Source of the DNA: Acidobacteria bacterium AH-259-L09
GTDB lineage: Bacteria; Acidobacteriota; UBA6911; RPQK01
Assembly (NCBI GenBank): GCA_027717875.1
Contig: JALLOL010000137.1
Span: forward strand, 1 to 6,869
Direction: 5' to 3'
DNA length: 6,869 nucleotides
In this document: in pieces, positions 1-6,360 of the stretch
How the letters are laid out: every line of letters starts with the position of its first letter
Numbering within the stretch: position 1 is the first letter of the stretch
The notes under the pieces: model-generated
The model's input: the letters and a program-made list of their open reading frames with translations, nothing else
Databases searched by the model: none
Told to the model about the DNA's origin: nothing
Program-made: the position numbers and the translations under genes

Positions 1-845
1 GAATACTTCTTTCATGAGTGCGGTGTGGTGGAGCGTCGTAACCCTAACGACGGTGGGCTATGGCGATATAGCGCCCACAACAGCAGGTGAGCGCCTGATC
101 GGGCAGTGATCATGTTTTTTGGAATTGGTATCCTAGCGTTGTTTAGCGCAACCATTGCCAGTGTGCGAAAAGCACATCATACTATGTGGGTGGAACCATC
201 GAGCCCGAGCGATTTTTCACCAGCTTCGAACGGACCGCCGGATCGACATAGCACCTATTGTGTTAATCGCCGAGATCGACATAAAGCCCATTGATGATGA
301 GAACCTATTCTTTGTTCAAGGGACGGTCAATGAAGAGAATTTGAGGCGGGCCAATATAGAGCAGGCAAAAATGGGTCATCATACTGGGCGACGATCGTTT
401 GGACGCGAATGGTCAGGATGCCAAAACCGTTCTCTCGACGCTCACGGTGGAAAGCTTAATTCCCAACGTTTACACCATCGTGGAAGTCGTGGATAGCGCC
501 AATATAGAGCATTGCCAGCGGGCGCATGCTGACGAGATTGTTGTTGGCAGCGAGTTTAGCAGCACATTGCTCTATCGAGCTGCAGTCGATCATGGTTTTT
601 CCAAAATACTCTCCGGGCTTCTGAGTTCACGGTTTGGTAATGGCCTTTATAGGATGCCGGTTCCAGCCTCAATGGCTGGAAACACTTTCATGGAAGTCTT
701 TACACAGATGAAACGCAGCCACCAAAGTACCGTCTTAGCTGTCATACAAGGCACCGAAGGAAAAATCATTACGAATCCGCCCGCTGACATTCGCGTCGAA
801 GGGTCGGATCATCTGAGTGTTATAGCGAGTGGACAGCCACGGTAA
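1..845 (+). pseudogene. MthK-like potassium channel with RCK (TrkA-N/TrkA-C) domain, frameshifted, 5' end outside window
   Basis: The conceptual product would be a membrane K+ channel gated by a cytoplasmic RCK ring. Seen: the first 105 bases encode the end of the pore with selectivity filter TTVGYGD, then an inner helix (GIGILALFSATIASV) in another frame, then RCK_N starting HIILCGWNHRA, then an RCK_C-like tail ending near VIASGQPR at 845. The reading frame breaks three times. About one base is missing near 104-107. The pore-RCK linker seems shortened, with a frame change, near 160-172. One base is extra in the A5/G3 runs at 367-375. CGW in place of a classical GxGxxG motif is normal for MthK-type RCK domains. 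Read through the breaks, the similarity to the family runs to the stop, so decay looks recent, unless some breaks are sequencing errors. The linker loss argues against error alone. It precedes the J-domain gene by about 35 bases. Confidence 0.82.
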
Positions 846-867
846 GGGTCATTGCGGAAAATCCGCT

Positions 868-897
868 TTCATAGGAATTGACGCGATTGGATATAAT
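868..897 (+). promoter_or_regulatory. Possible sigma-70-type promoter for the J-domain/ybjN/pspA genes
   Basis: A perfect TATAAT at 892-897 is preceded, with an 18-base spacer, by TTCATA at 868-873, which matches 4 of 6 bases of the -35 consensus. Transcription would begin near 904, inside the 5' end of the J-domain reading frame as drawn. It would therefore serve the downstream genes, or imply a later start for the J-domain protein. A short inverted repeat, GCGGA-AAA-TCCGC at 854-866, lies just upstream. This is a pattern match only. Confidence 0.3.
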
Positions 898-1252
898 AAC
901 CCGCGTAATTTGCCTACTTCGAGCACAAAGAGACTTTGGTTCAAGAGAGAATTATGTCGATGGGCCGGGTGGACACCAAAGACAAGGTGAGGGGAGCAAC
1001 GACAGCATCGGTGGTCGGCAATCTGCAAGTCCCAAGGCAAGCATTGACCCGGAGCTGGCCGAGTACTATGCCAACTTGGAAGTACCCTATGGTTCTGACC
1101 TTGCCACGGTTCGAAAAGCATGGAAACGATTGCTCCGGAAGTATCATCCCGATCTTCATTCCGGAGATCCAAAAAAGCGGAAGGTTGCCAGTGAATTAAC
1201 GCAACAGTTGAATCGTGCCTACGAACAACTGGCAAAACGCTTGGCAAGATAA
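878..1252 (+). CDS. Small J-domain (DnaJ-like) protein
   Basis: A 124-residue protein with a C-terminal J domain at about residues 63-122. The HPD motif that stimulates Hsp70 ATPase is present (YHPD, H90-P91-D92), flanked by a basic helix II (VRKAWKRLLRK) and a helix III ending NRAYEQLAKRL. It lacks the G/F region, zinc finger and C-terminal domains of true DnaJ, so it is probably a specialised co-chaperone that directs DnaK to particular clients. Residues 20-55 are low-complexity and hydrophilic. The start is uncertain: no ATG is available, TTG at 878 is the first codon after an in-frame stop, and TTG at 887 sits 10 bases after AGGA and is the better-placed start. Its neighbours are the YbjN-like gene 23 bases downstream and pspA, which suggests a client in envelope stress. 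That link is inference. Confidence 0.8.
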   Translation: MTRLDIITRVICLLRAQRDFGSRENYVDGPGGHQRQGEGSNDSIGGRQSASPKASIDPELAEYYANLEVPYGSDLATVRKAWKRLLRKYHPDLHSGDPKKRKVASELTQQLNRAYEQLAKRLAR

Positions 1253-1275
1253 GTGAAAAAATAGGAGGAGGGAAT

Positions 1276-1671
1276 ATGTCCGAGAACCTCGATTTGGTCA
1301 AAGGCTACTTGCTTGACATTGATTTGAAGATCGTTGACGAGAATGAAGCCGAGGAATTGGTCATAGTAGAAGATGAGGAAAATGGCATTCAAAACCTTGT
1401 CATAGACTGCGAGCAGCCAATCGTCATCCTCGAACAGCTCATTATGGAAGTTCCCAATGATGAAGGAGATTTCTTCAAACGTCTCCTTCAGATGAATCGA
1501 TCCCTGGTTCACGGGGCGTTTGTCCTGGACGACGAAGGTCGCTTTGTGTTTTTCAGGGACACACTGCAGCTGGAGAACCTGGATCGTAATGAGGTGGAAG
1601 GCTCCGTTCGAGCGCTTGCACTGGCCTTGGCGGAAAACGGCGCAGAATTACTGGAATATAGTCACCAATAG
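1276..1671 (+). CDS. YbjN-like (CesT/type III chaperone fold) protein
   Basis: A 131-residue, strongly acidic soluble protein with no signal peptide or membrane segment. The order of elements (N-terminal helix, beta strands around residues 25-50 with ENGIQNLVID, middle helix, then LVHGAFVLDDEGRFVFFRD and a final helix with LALALAENGAELLEY) fits the YbjN/CesT chaperone-like fold, as in small putative chaperones that bind helical partners. The start is well supported: AGGAGGAGG lies just upstream of ATG. The stop is followed 18 bases later by pspA, and the two are probably co-transcribed. The family has no settled biochemical function. Acting as a binding partner or regulator of the neighbouring PspA or J-domain protein is inference. 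Assignment rests on pattern and context, without a search. Confidence 0.7.
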   Translation: MSENLDLVKGYLLDIDLKIVDENEAEELVIVEDEENGIQNLVIDCEQPIVILEQLIMEVPNDEGDFFKRLLQMNRSLVHGAFVLDDEGRFVFFRDTLQLENLDRNEVEGSVRALALALAENGAELLEYSHQ

Positions 1672-1689
1672 TCCGAATGGGAGGTAACA

Positions 1690-2397
1690 ATGAGTCTGTT
1701 TCAAAGGATTTTCAAAAACGCGCAGTCTCAGGCACATTCTCTAGTGGATACGCTTGAGGACCCTATTAAGTTGACCGAACAGGGTATTCGTGATTTGAAG
1801 AAGGACTTACATGGTGCTATGACAAGCCTGGCGCAGGTGAAGTCCATCGCGATTCGTCTCAAAAAGGACACAGAAGACCAGAAGAAGCTCGGGCAGGACT
1901 ACGAAAGAAAAGCTATGTTACTTCTCCAAAAAATGGAGAGTGGAGATTTGCAAAAAGCAGAAGCTGAGGGCCTTGCAACTGAAGCTCTGAACAAAAAGGA
2001 AGGGGCTTTGCAGCGGGCAGCCACGTTGAAAAAGGACTACGAGCAACAGCAACAGATGGCAGATCAGCTTCAGGCAAAAGTACAGAAGCTCAAGGATACG
2101 ATCACCCGGTACGACAATGACCTCGTCACCTTGAGAGCTAGAGCGAGGACAGCACAATCGACGCGCAAAATTAACCAACAAATGTCAAACCTCGACTCTT
2201 CTGGCACCATCGCGATGTTGGAGAAGATGAAGAACAAGGTGATGGAGGAAGAATCCTTAGCTGCGGCCTACGGAGAGATCTCGGATGCGAGCTTGGGTTT
2301 GGACGAACAGATCGACAAAGCCCTGGCCGAAGCTAGCTCGACCCAGGCAGCTGATTCCTTGGCAAAACTGAAAAAGAAGATGAAAATCGAAGGATAG
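1690..2397 (+). CDS. pspA: PspA/IM30 (Vipp1) family envelope-stress protein
   Basis: A 235-residue protein of the bacterial ESCRT-III-like PspA/IM30 family, which oligomerises on the inner membrane and protects it when its integrity is lost. The N-terminal amphipathic helix (MSLFQRIFKNAQSQAHSLVD) is followed by the family's LEDP turn (residues 22-25), then heptad-rich coiled coil through about residue 185, with a Gln/Lys-rich hairpin around 105-145. A helical tail ends in a basic LAKLKKKMKIEG. Length is near that of E. coli PspA (about 220) and it lacks the long C-terminal extension of Vipp1. GGGAGGT lies 5 bases before the ATG. It is the last gene of the J-domain/YbjN/PspA group. No pspF, pspB or pspC is visible, so regulation is unlikely to follow the enterobacterial scheme. 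No strong terminator is evident before the IS21-type end that follows. Confidence 0.93.
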   Translation: MSLFQRIFKNAQSQAHSLVDTLEDPIKLTEQGIRDLKKDLHGAMTSLAQVKSIAIRLKKDTEDQKKLGQDYERKAMLLLQKMESGDLQKAEAEGLATEALNKKEGALQRAATLKKDYEQQQQMADQLQAKVQKLKDTITRYDNDLVTLRARARTAQSTRKINQQMSNLDSSGTIAMLEKMKNKVMEEESLAAAYGEISDASLGLDEQIDKALAEASSTQAADSLAKLKKKMKIEG

Positions 2398-2460
2398 TTA
2401 CCCTCTGCAGTGGGATTACACGCAAAAAGTCAATTAATCACAAAAGTACAAGGACACTGA

Positions 2461-2541
2461 TGTTAACACCGGCCTAAAAGAGCACCCATTTCACCGGAAT
2501 AAAAAGGACCCACCTGAGAGAGCCCCATCGACCAGGAGGCG
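2461..2541 (+). mobile_element. Solitary IS21-family-type terminal segment
   Basis: The sequence begins TGTTAACACCGGCC and carries two similar 21-22-base units, CACCGG..TAAAAG..CACCCA at 2467-2488 and CACCGG..TAAAAAGGACCCA at 2492-2512, with a 25-base period. Multiple internal repeats next to a TG start are typical of IS21-family ends, where IstA transposase binds. Further inward, ACCAGGAGGCGG at 2530-2541 looks like the ribosome binding site that would precede istA, but no istA follows. The inside of the element is to the right and has been lost; the sequence continues into the kinase pseudogene. The assignment is from recalled family features, not a database match. Confidence 0.55.
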
Positions 2542-2569
2542 GTAAAAAACTCTACAGAGAGATTCTAAA

Positions 2570-3532
2570 TCAAAATATAGAGCCTTTCTCCTTTTCCTCA
2601 AGTCCTGGATGAGGTAGATTCGATAGGGAATAAAGGCGCGATTGAGAACTGCTCTTCATGACGGATTTAGCCCTGGGAAACCGTTTGACTTTGACAACGA
2701 GGGCTCCCGCCAAGGCGACCATGCCAGTGATCCGCATAGATCGGTCCTGAGACAGACCCTCAGTGATCGACTGAACCAGTCCAGTCAGGCGGCGAGCCTG
2801 CTCGTAGATTTGCACGGGACTGGCTCCCGGGAAGAACTGAGCCGGAGATTGAGGCTCACAGGCCTGCAAAGTCTGTACCATCTTCCTGACGTAGAGCACC
2901 CATTGCGTGCCCCCCAGTTGCCAGTGACCCTCCAGGAGGTGCGAAAGAACTTCCGCTGCGAACGGGCCGGCCAGTCCTTCCTGTGGCAGACAGGTACGAT
3001 TGTGCGAGGCGACGAGGAGGCTGCTCGCCACCCACAGAGGGGGATCCCCGATTCAGTGATTGCCTCTCGATCGGACTTTCCAATGGAGTTCAGCCACTGA
3101 TCTGCCAGCTGAAATCGTTTCTCATTCAAGGACAGCCGAAGCAGGACCGCTTCTTTCGACTGCTTGAGCCTCACTCCAGAGGCGTGACTCCTCATTGGAA
3201 AGGCTCAGCAACCTTTCACTGGGGCGATGGTTCAGGATCTCGACATTGAGATCGGGCAGGACAATGCGGTCGTTTTCAATCTGAAGTTTGAGGAACGACT
3301 CGGAAGCCGTGCTGTCCGTTCGAAGCGACAGCAGCCAGCTGCTCAGATCATTTTCAACCAACCGGACGATTTGCTGCTGGCGTTCCTTGCGCTGATAAAG
3401 TAGGCGTAGCTCTTCTCCCTGGAAGGCTCGCAATGCCAGCAGTCCCAAGCAGACTGATGGCAGCAAGACCGTCAGCACAAAAAGCAGAATCCATTTTCGA
3501 CTGCTTTGTAAAGCCTTTGAAATGTGACACAC
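2570..3532 (-). pseudogene. Sensor histidine kinase remnant: membrane sensor part only, frameshifted, catalytic domains missing
   Basis: Read leftwards from GTG at 3532, the product starts with one transmembrane helix (WILLFVLTVLLPSVCLGLLAL) and a hydrophilic periplasmic region. The frame is lost near 3150-3180, where a second frame supplies KEAVLLRLSLNEKRFQLADQ. It switches back near 3040, where ESGIPL joins WVASSLLVAS, and continues to a second hydrophobic segment (ITGMVALAGALVV) around 2700-2745. After that, a further frame change would give YRIYLIQDLRKRRKA, resembling the juxtamembrane linker that precedes the HisKA domain in a group of kinases with helical-repeat sensor regions. No H-box, N-box or G-box exists before the IS21-type end at 2541. 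It is therefore a truncated, multiply frameshifted pseudogene. The kinase assignment is moderate because the diagnostic domains are absent. Confidence 0.6.
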
Positions 3533-3565
3533 TGGTCTTATTGTGTGCTGATTTGGACTGATGCA

Positions 3566-3594
3566 ATGTTAAGGTTCGGTCAAGTTTTTGTCAA
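3566..3594 (-). promoter_or_regulatory. Sigma-70-type promoter of the kinase pseudogene
   Basis: On the minus strand, a consensus -35 TTGACA (3594-3589) is followed after exactly 17 bases by TAACAT (3571-3566), 4 of 6 matches to the -10 consensus. Transcription would start about 25 bases before the GTG at 3532. A second TTGACC lies within the spacer. The promoter outlived the gene it served and now points away from the adjacent helicase fragment. Confidence 0.55.
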
Positions 3595-3604
3595 AAAACG
3601 GTGA

Positions 3605-4192
3605 GAGTCAGGTGTCGCCTCCAAGCTCGCAGTCAAAAACAGTACCGCAACGAAGGTCTATCAAAACTTCCGGAAGTTCATCCGTGACAGCCGGGCTTCA
3701 ATAACAGGTGTCCACCATCTCAGAAAACCCTCCAACTCAAAAGAATTTGCTCCTGAATCACTTGAAACAGGGAACATCATCAGGTGGTTTCACCAGACCA
3801 GAGGTGCGAGTGCTCTCATCAACAACTGCGATGTCCGTCTCGGAATGGAGAGACCTACTAGATACACAGGTGGCGCAGCTCAGCAAGAGGCTATCTTGAT
3901 TACACGAGGATTCTGGAGAGTTCGGGGGGAAATTCCTTTAACCTACTTGGCTCGCAACTATGACGATGGCAGCGGAGAGCCTCTTGGATACAACCAGGTC
4001 AAGGGCGCACCCTTACTCTGCAACGAAGCACAAGAGGAAACCTTTGCCAAGCTTCCTGATCGGTTCCGTTTTAAGGACGCGAAACAACAGTACGGCAAAG
4101 GCTCACAGGCGACTACCGATTTTCTAAACAAGTGCATTAGCTGCGGGATGCTTCGGAAGGTAAAGGGGGGTTATGAGAAAGTACCGGACTAA
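3605..4192 (+). pseudogene. RepA-like hexameric replicative helicase (RecA-fold AAA ATPase), C-terminal half only
   Basis: An open frame of about 195 residues follows a stop at 3602-3604, with no upstream start. Residues 37-42 read HHLRKP, the conserved region after Walker B in RepA/AAA_25-type helicases, preceded by a helix KVYQNFRKFIRDSR. The next block, NIIRWFHQTRGASALINNCD then VRLGMERP, matches the core-strand and sensor region. RGFWRVRGEIPLTYLARNYD is the end of the ATPase core. The tail, with RFKDAKQQYGKGSQATTDF then LNKC, resembles a C-terminal winged helix. Walker A and the start are missing, so it cannot hydrolyse ATP alone. An ATG at 3845 would give 115 residues but omits half the core. 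Such helicases drive replication of plasmids, phages and satellite-like integrative elements, which fits the integrase downstream. The breakpoint lies between about 3595 and 3635, next to the kinase promoter. Confidence 0.68.
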
Positions 4193-4232
4193 GCGGACTA
4201 TGACTGTATCTTATTTGCTCACTAGAGTTTAT

Positions 4233-4254
4233 CACTCCGGTCCTGAACGGAGTG
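4233..4254 (+). repeat. Short hairpin CACTCCG/CGGAGTG
   Basis: A perfect 7-bp stem (4233-4239 with 4248-4254) closes an 8-base loop. No T-run follows, so it is not a standard intrinsic terminator. It belongs to the hexamer tract and may be a protein site or RNA structure. Confidence 0.5.
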
Positions 4255-4257
4255 CGG

Positions 4258-4313
4258 CGGACTGTAGCGGACTGTTTGGTTCAGTCTCTAATCAGTTTAG
4301 TCCGGTCAGTCCG
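4258..4313 (+). repeat. Long interrupted stem-loop made of convergent CGGACT copies
   Basis: CGGACTG at 4258-4264 pairs with CAGTCCG at 4307-4313, and CGGACT at 4268-4273 pairs with AGTCCG at 4299-4304. They are separated by a small internal loop (3 and 2 bases), giving 13 bp around a 25-base loop. A competing small hairpin, GACTG 4270-4274 with CAGTC 4282-4286, shares the inner strand, so two mutually exclusive folds are possible. It lies 114 bases upstream of the ATG at 4427. Confidence 0.5.
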
Positions 4314-4426
4314 GACAAGTCCGTAAGGCACCGGAGTTCTAAGTATTGGATACAAAGGAGATATGCTGTTAGTCCGGCTACTCCGGTAGTTCTACTGCTA
4401 GGCAAGTCTGCAAGGAGGTATTTGAT

Positions 4427-4567
4427 ATGGAAGAAACTTTAGAGCGATCCGCCAAGGAAGTCGATGAAGCCCCTGCACCACTAACTGAGTGGCAGTGGGC
4501 TCAACTTCTGGCCTGGGTCGAGTCTGAGGGCAGCCCTCAACCCACTGTGATGATCCGGGGGAGTTAA
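4427..4567 (+). CDS. 46-residue hypothetical protein of the integrative element
   Basis: I do not recognise this protein. It starts MEETLERSAKEVDEAPAP and contains a Trp-rich helix, LTEWQWAQLLAWVESEG, then a short tail ending VMIRGS. It is acidic overall and has no membrane segment. Coding is supported by AAGGAGGT at 4412-4419, a near-perfect Shine-Dalgarno 7 bases before the ATG. The stop TAA directly abuts the ATG of the next reading frame at 4568, an arrangement typical of translational coupling. It is the first frame after the CGGACT tract, so that tract may control it. It is probably an accessory or regulatory protein of the element. Confidence 0.55.
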   Translation: MEETLERSAKEVDEAPAPLTEWQWAQLLAWVESEGSPQPTVMIRGS

Positions 4568-4951
4568 ATGATGGGTAAACCCTTCGCTCTGATCCAGGTT
4601 CCCAATCAGCGGCTATTTGGCATGAAGGCAGCAGCACAGTGCCTGGGAATCCACGATCATGTGCATTTACACAGCCTCGCTACAGCCTGCTGCACAGGCT
4701 TAAACTCGCGGCAGACTCTTTACCGCCTGATGAAGTACCGCCTTGGTCCGCTCCAAGTGATGTGGTCAAAAAATCCCAGCTCTGAAGGACTGGCAGACCA
4801 TTCAACTGGGGGCCTGATGTCACATCACTTAGAGGACATGATCCAAGTCAGAGGACCTCATCAGGCGATAGAGCGTCTGCCCCTCATTGGATTTGAGATG
4901 GCACAGCTACTCGGGCTGAAACTGAGGCCAAGAGCGCGAACAACATCATGA
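4568..4951 (+). CDS. Hypothetical protein, possible HTH-like N-terminus, likely frameshifted
   Basis: A 127-residue frame starting immediately after the previous stop, with GGGGGAG about 5 bases upstream. The first 35 residues (PNQRLFGMKAAAQCLGIH) resemble the N-terminus of HTH_17/MerR-like helix-turn-helix proteins, in which the hydrophobic LGI motif begins the turn. The remainder (CTGLNSRQTLYRLMKYRLG then Pro- and His-rich sequence) does not continue that fold. An overlapping frame around 4675-4780 (YSLLHRLKLAADSLPPDE) looks at least as protein-like, and a third stretch (ETEAKSANNIMRKELYQQAD) is open to the stop at 4990-4992. The simplest reading is a gene, or two, broken by frameshifts. 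Function is unknown. Position between the 46-residue ORF and the excisionase-like gene suggests a regulatory or accessory gene of the element. Confidence 0.4.
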   Translation: MMGKPFALIQVPNQRLFGMKAAAQCLGIHDHVHLHSLATACCTGLNSRQTLYRLMKYRLGPLQVMWSKNPSSEGLADHSTGGLMSHHLEDMIQVRGPHQAIERLPLIGFEMAQLLGLKLRPRARTTS

Positions 4952-4996
4952 GAAAAGAACTATATCAGCAGGCGGATTTCAAGGTTTGGTGAGACA

Positions 4997-5272
4997 GTGG
5001 TTATGCAATGTCACGATGAAATTCTAACTGTGCCCCAGGTGGCTGCAGAGCTTCATTGTTCCAAAGCGCATGTCTATAAAGCCATCAATGGTGAGGTGGC
5101 AGGAGTTTCCAGACTTCCAGCCATCTGCATGGGCCGAAGGAAATTGGTTCGTCGAAGCAGCCTGGAACGGTGGAAGGAAACCAACGAGAAAGGATCATCT
5201 CAGGATGGTATGATCCCACCATCGCCAGAAGTTGATGCTGTTAGACGCGTGAAAGGAGGGTTTCATGCGTAA
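4997..5272 (+). CDS. Excisionase-like HTH_17 (MerR-type winged helix) DNA-binding protein
   Basis: A 91-residue protein. Residues 9-60 carry the helix-turn-helix pattern of excisionase/HTH_17 proteins: TVPQVAAELHCSKAHVYKAI as the two helices, a wing region with LPAICMGRRKLVRR, then a helix SSLERWKETNE. The long loop between helix 2 and the wing (NGEVAGVSR) is slightly longer than in minimal family members. Start choice is open between GTG at 4997 and ATG at 5003, and the ribosome binding site is weak for both. The C-terminus overlaps the integrase start by 8 bases, so the two are translationally coupled and probably co-expressed. In this position such proteins typically act as recombination directionality factors, bending DNA at the attachment site, or as repressors of the integrase. 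It could be either. Confidence 0.75.
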   Translation: MVMQCHDEILTVPQVAAELHCSKAHVYKAINGEVAGVSRLPAICMGRRKLVRRSSLERWKETNEKGSSQDGMIPPSPEVDAVRRVKGGFHA

Positions 5273-6353
5273 ACGGTATCAGAAAGGGAGTTTAAAGAAA
5301 GTGGGTGCTTCTTGGGTTGGTCAATGGTGGGAAGAGGGCCATCGACGCAACAAGACGCTTGGCCGGGTCTCCGAGATGACCAAGTCGGAAGCGCGGTCCC
5401 AGTTGGCCGACATTCTCGCTCCGGTCAATAAACGATTCGATTTGCCTTCAGGCCAATGGGAGTTCGGTGATTTCATCAGGCAGGTGTATCTACCCTTCTA
5501 CAAGCGCAAGTGGAAGGATTCTACAGCCAGGACCAACGAGGATCGCATCCGGTACCACGTGATCTCTCAGTTCGACAAGTGCAGGGTCGACAGCTTCACT
5601 CGTGACGGATTGCAGGACTTCCTCGACCAGAAAGCTGCTGCTGGGTTGTCTTTCAGTACGGTTGACCACCTGAGATGGGATCTCAAGCAAATCTTCGATC
5701 TGGCCGTTGCTGAGGGTCACTTACAAAGGAATCCTGCAACATTGCTGTTCACGCCAAGGGAGGCTCACCGTCCCGCAAAGCCAAGGATGGCATGGCAGGA
5801 AGTGAAGCTACTTTTTTCCATTCTTGACCTCCGGGAACTTGTAATCTGCATGCTTGCCATTATCGGAGGTGTTCGACCTGGAGAGATCTTCGCACTCAAA
5901 TGGACGCACATTAGCAAAGACTCTCTCGACGTGCAGCAGCGAGTTTACAGGGGAAAAGTGGACTCACCAAAGACCCGTCGTTCACTGCGAAGAGTTGCTC
6001 TCTCGGAAGGTCTGCGTTCAATGCTGGCCCGTTGGAGGAGTCTCTCTATCGATACGAGCCCGGAGGCGTGGGTCTTTCCGTCGGAAACTCTGAAGACTCC
6101 CTTGTCAAAGGACAACTGCTGGAGGCGTCATATACAGCCCAAATTGGAAAACGTGGGGCTCGGATGGGTGAATTTTCACGTGATGCGGCGCACCCACTCA
6201 TCTCTCATGCGGGAATTGAATGTGGACCCGAAGGTAGTTGCCGACCAGCTGGGTCATACTCTGGATGTCAACCTGAACGTTTATACACAGACCGATCTGC
6301 GGCTGCGAAAGGACGCTGTTGACGCTCTGGAGACGGCCCTTATGGTCCATTGA
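5265..6353 (+). CDS. int: Tyrosine recombinase/phage-type site-specific integrase
   Basis: A 362-residue integrase of usual full length, catalysing strand exchange between the tRNA-borne attachment sites. Domains in order: an N-terminal arm-binding AP2-like region (about residues 5-35, with GASWVGQWWEEG), a SAM-like core-binding domain (about 67-163, YLPFYKRKWKDSTARTN), and the catalytic domain (about 175-355). All active-site residues are visible: Arg204 in GGVRPGE, Lys236 in SPKTRRS, His305 and Arg308 in FHVMRRTH, His331 in QLGHTLD and the nucleophile Tyr340 in NVYTQTD. The gene therefore looks functional. Start ATG at 5265 follows GGAGGG, 4 bases upstream. It is coupled to the excisionase-like gene and ends 66 bases before the 3' end of tRNA-Gly, oriented towards it, the standard arrangement for elements integrated at tRNA 3' ends. 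Confidence 0.95.
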   Translation: MRKRYQKGSLKKVGASWVGQWWEEGHRRNKTLGRVSEMTKSEARSQLADILAPVNKRFDLPSGQWEFGDFIRQVYLPFYKRKWKDSTARTNEDRIRYHVISQFDKCRVDSFTRDGLQDFLDQKAAAGLSFSTVDHLRWDLKQIFDLAVAEGHLQRNPATLLFTPREAHRPAKPRMAWQEVKLLFSILDLRELVICMLAIIGGVRPGEIFALKWTHISKDSLDVQQRVYRGKVDSPKTRRSLRRVALSEGLRSMLARWRSLSIDTSPEAWVFPSETLKTPLSKDNCWRRHIQPKLENVGLGWVNFHVMRRTHSSLMRELNVDPKVVADQLGHTLDVNLNVYTQTDLRLRKDAVDALETALMVH

Positions 6354-6360
6354 AGGTTCC

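Larger units (their letters stand above)
4185..4385 (+). repeat. Cluster of twelve CGGACT/CGGAGT hexamers in both orientations (iteron-like tract)
   Basis: CGGACT occurs at 4185, 4194, 4258 and 4268. Its complement AGTCCG occurs at 4299, 4308, 4318 and 4371. The variant CGGAGT occurs at 4248 and 4332, and its complement ACTCCG at 4234 and 4380. The four plain copies on one strand all precede the four on the other, and neighbours within groups are spaced 9-10 bases, one helical turn. The tract begins at the last codons of the helicase fragment and ends before the 46-residue ORF. Candidate roles are a replication origin bound by the element's initiator, a regulator-binding region, or the eroded low-complexity coding tail of the helicase gene. 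Confidence 0.6.

Noticed and set aside
854..866. GCGGA-AAA-TCCGC as a terminator of the channel gene
   Set aside because: The 5-bp stem with a 3-base loop and only three Ts after it is too weak to claim as a terminator.
849..1301. 150-codon minus-strand open frame
   Set aside because: It lies opposite the J-domain gene, has no recognisable domain, and the opposing frame encodes a clear HPD-containing protein.
2642..3100. 152-codon plus-strand open frame
   Set aside because: It mirrors the kinase pseudogene; the minus-strand frames have membrane helices and sensor-like sequence, while this one is compositionally random.
4185..4385. CRISPR array
   Set aside because: The repeats are hexamers in both orientations with 3-50 base gaps, not long direct repeats with uniform spacers.
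4173..4442. 89-codon plus-strand frame across the CGGACT tract
   Set aside because: Its residues follow the repeated hexamers and it overlaps the strong ribosome binding site of the ORF at 4427. It could be an eroded out-of-frame helicase tail but is not a separate gene.
4398..4637. 79-codon minus-strand frame
   Set aside because: It is antisense to the 46-residue ORF, which has a near-perfect Shine-Dalgarno, and it shows no domain.
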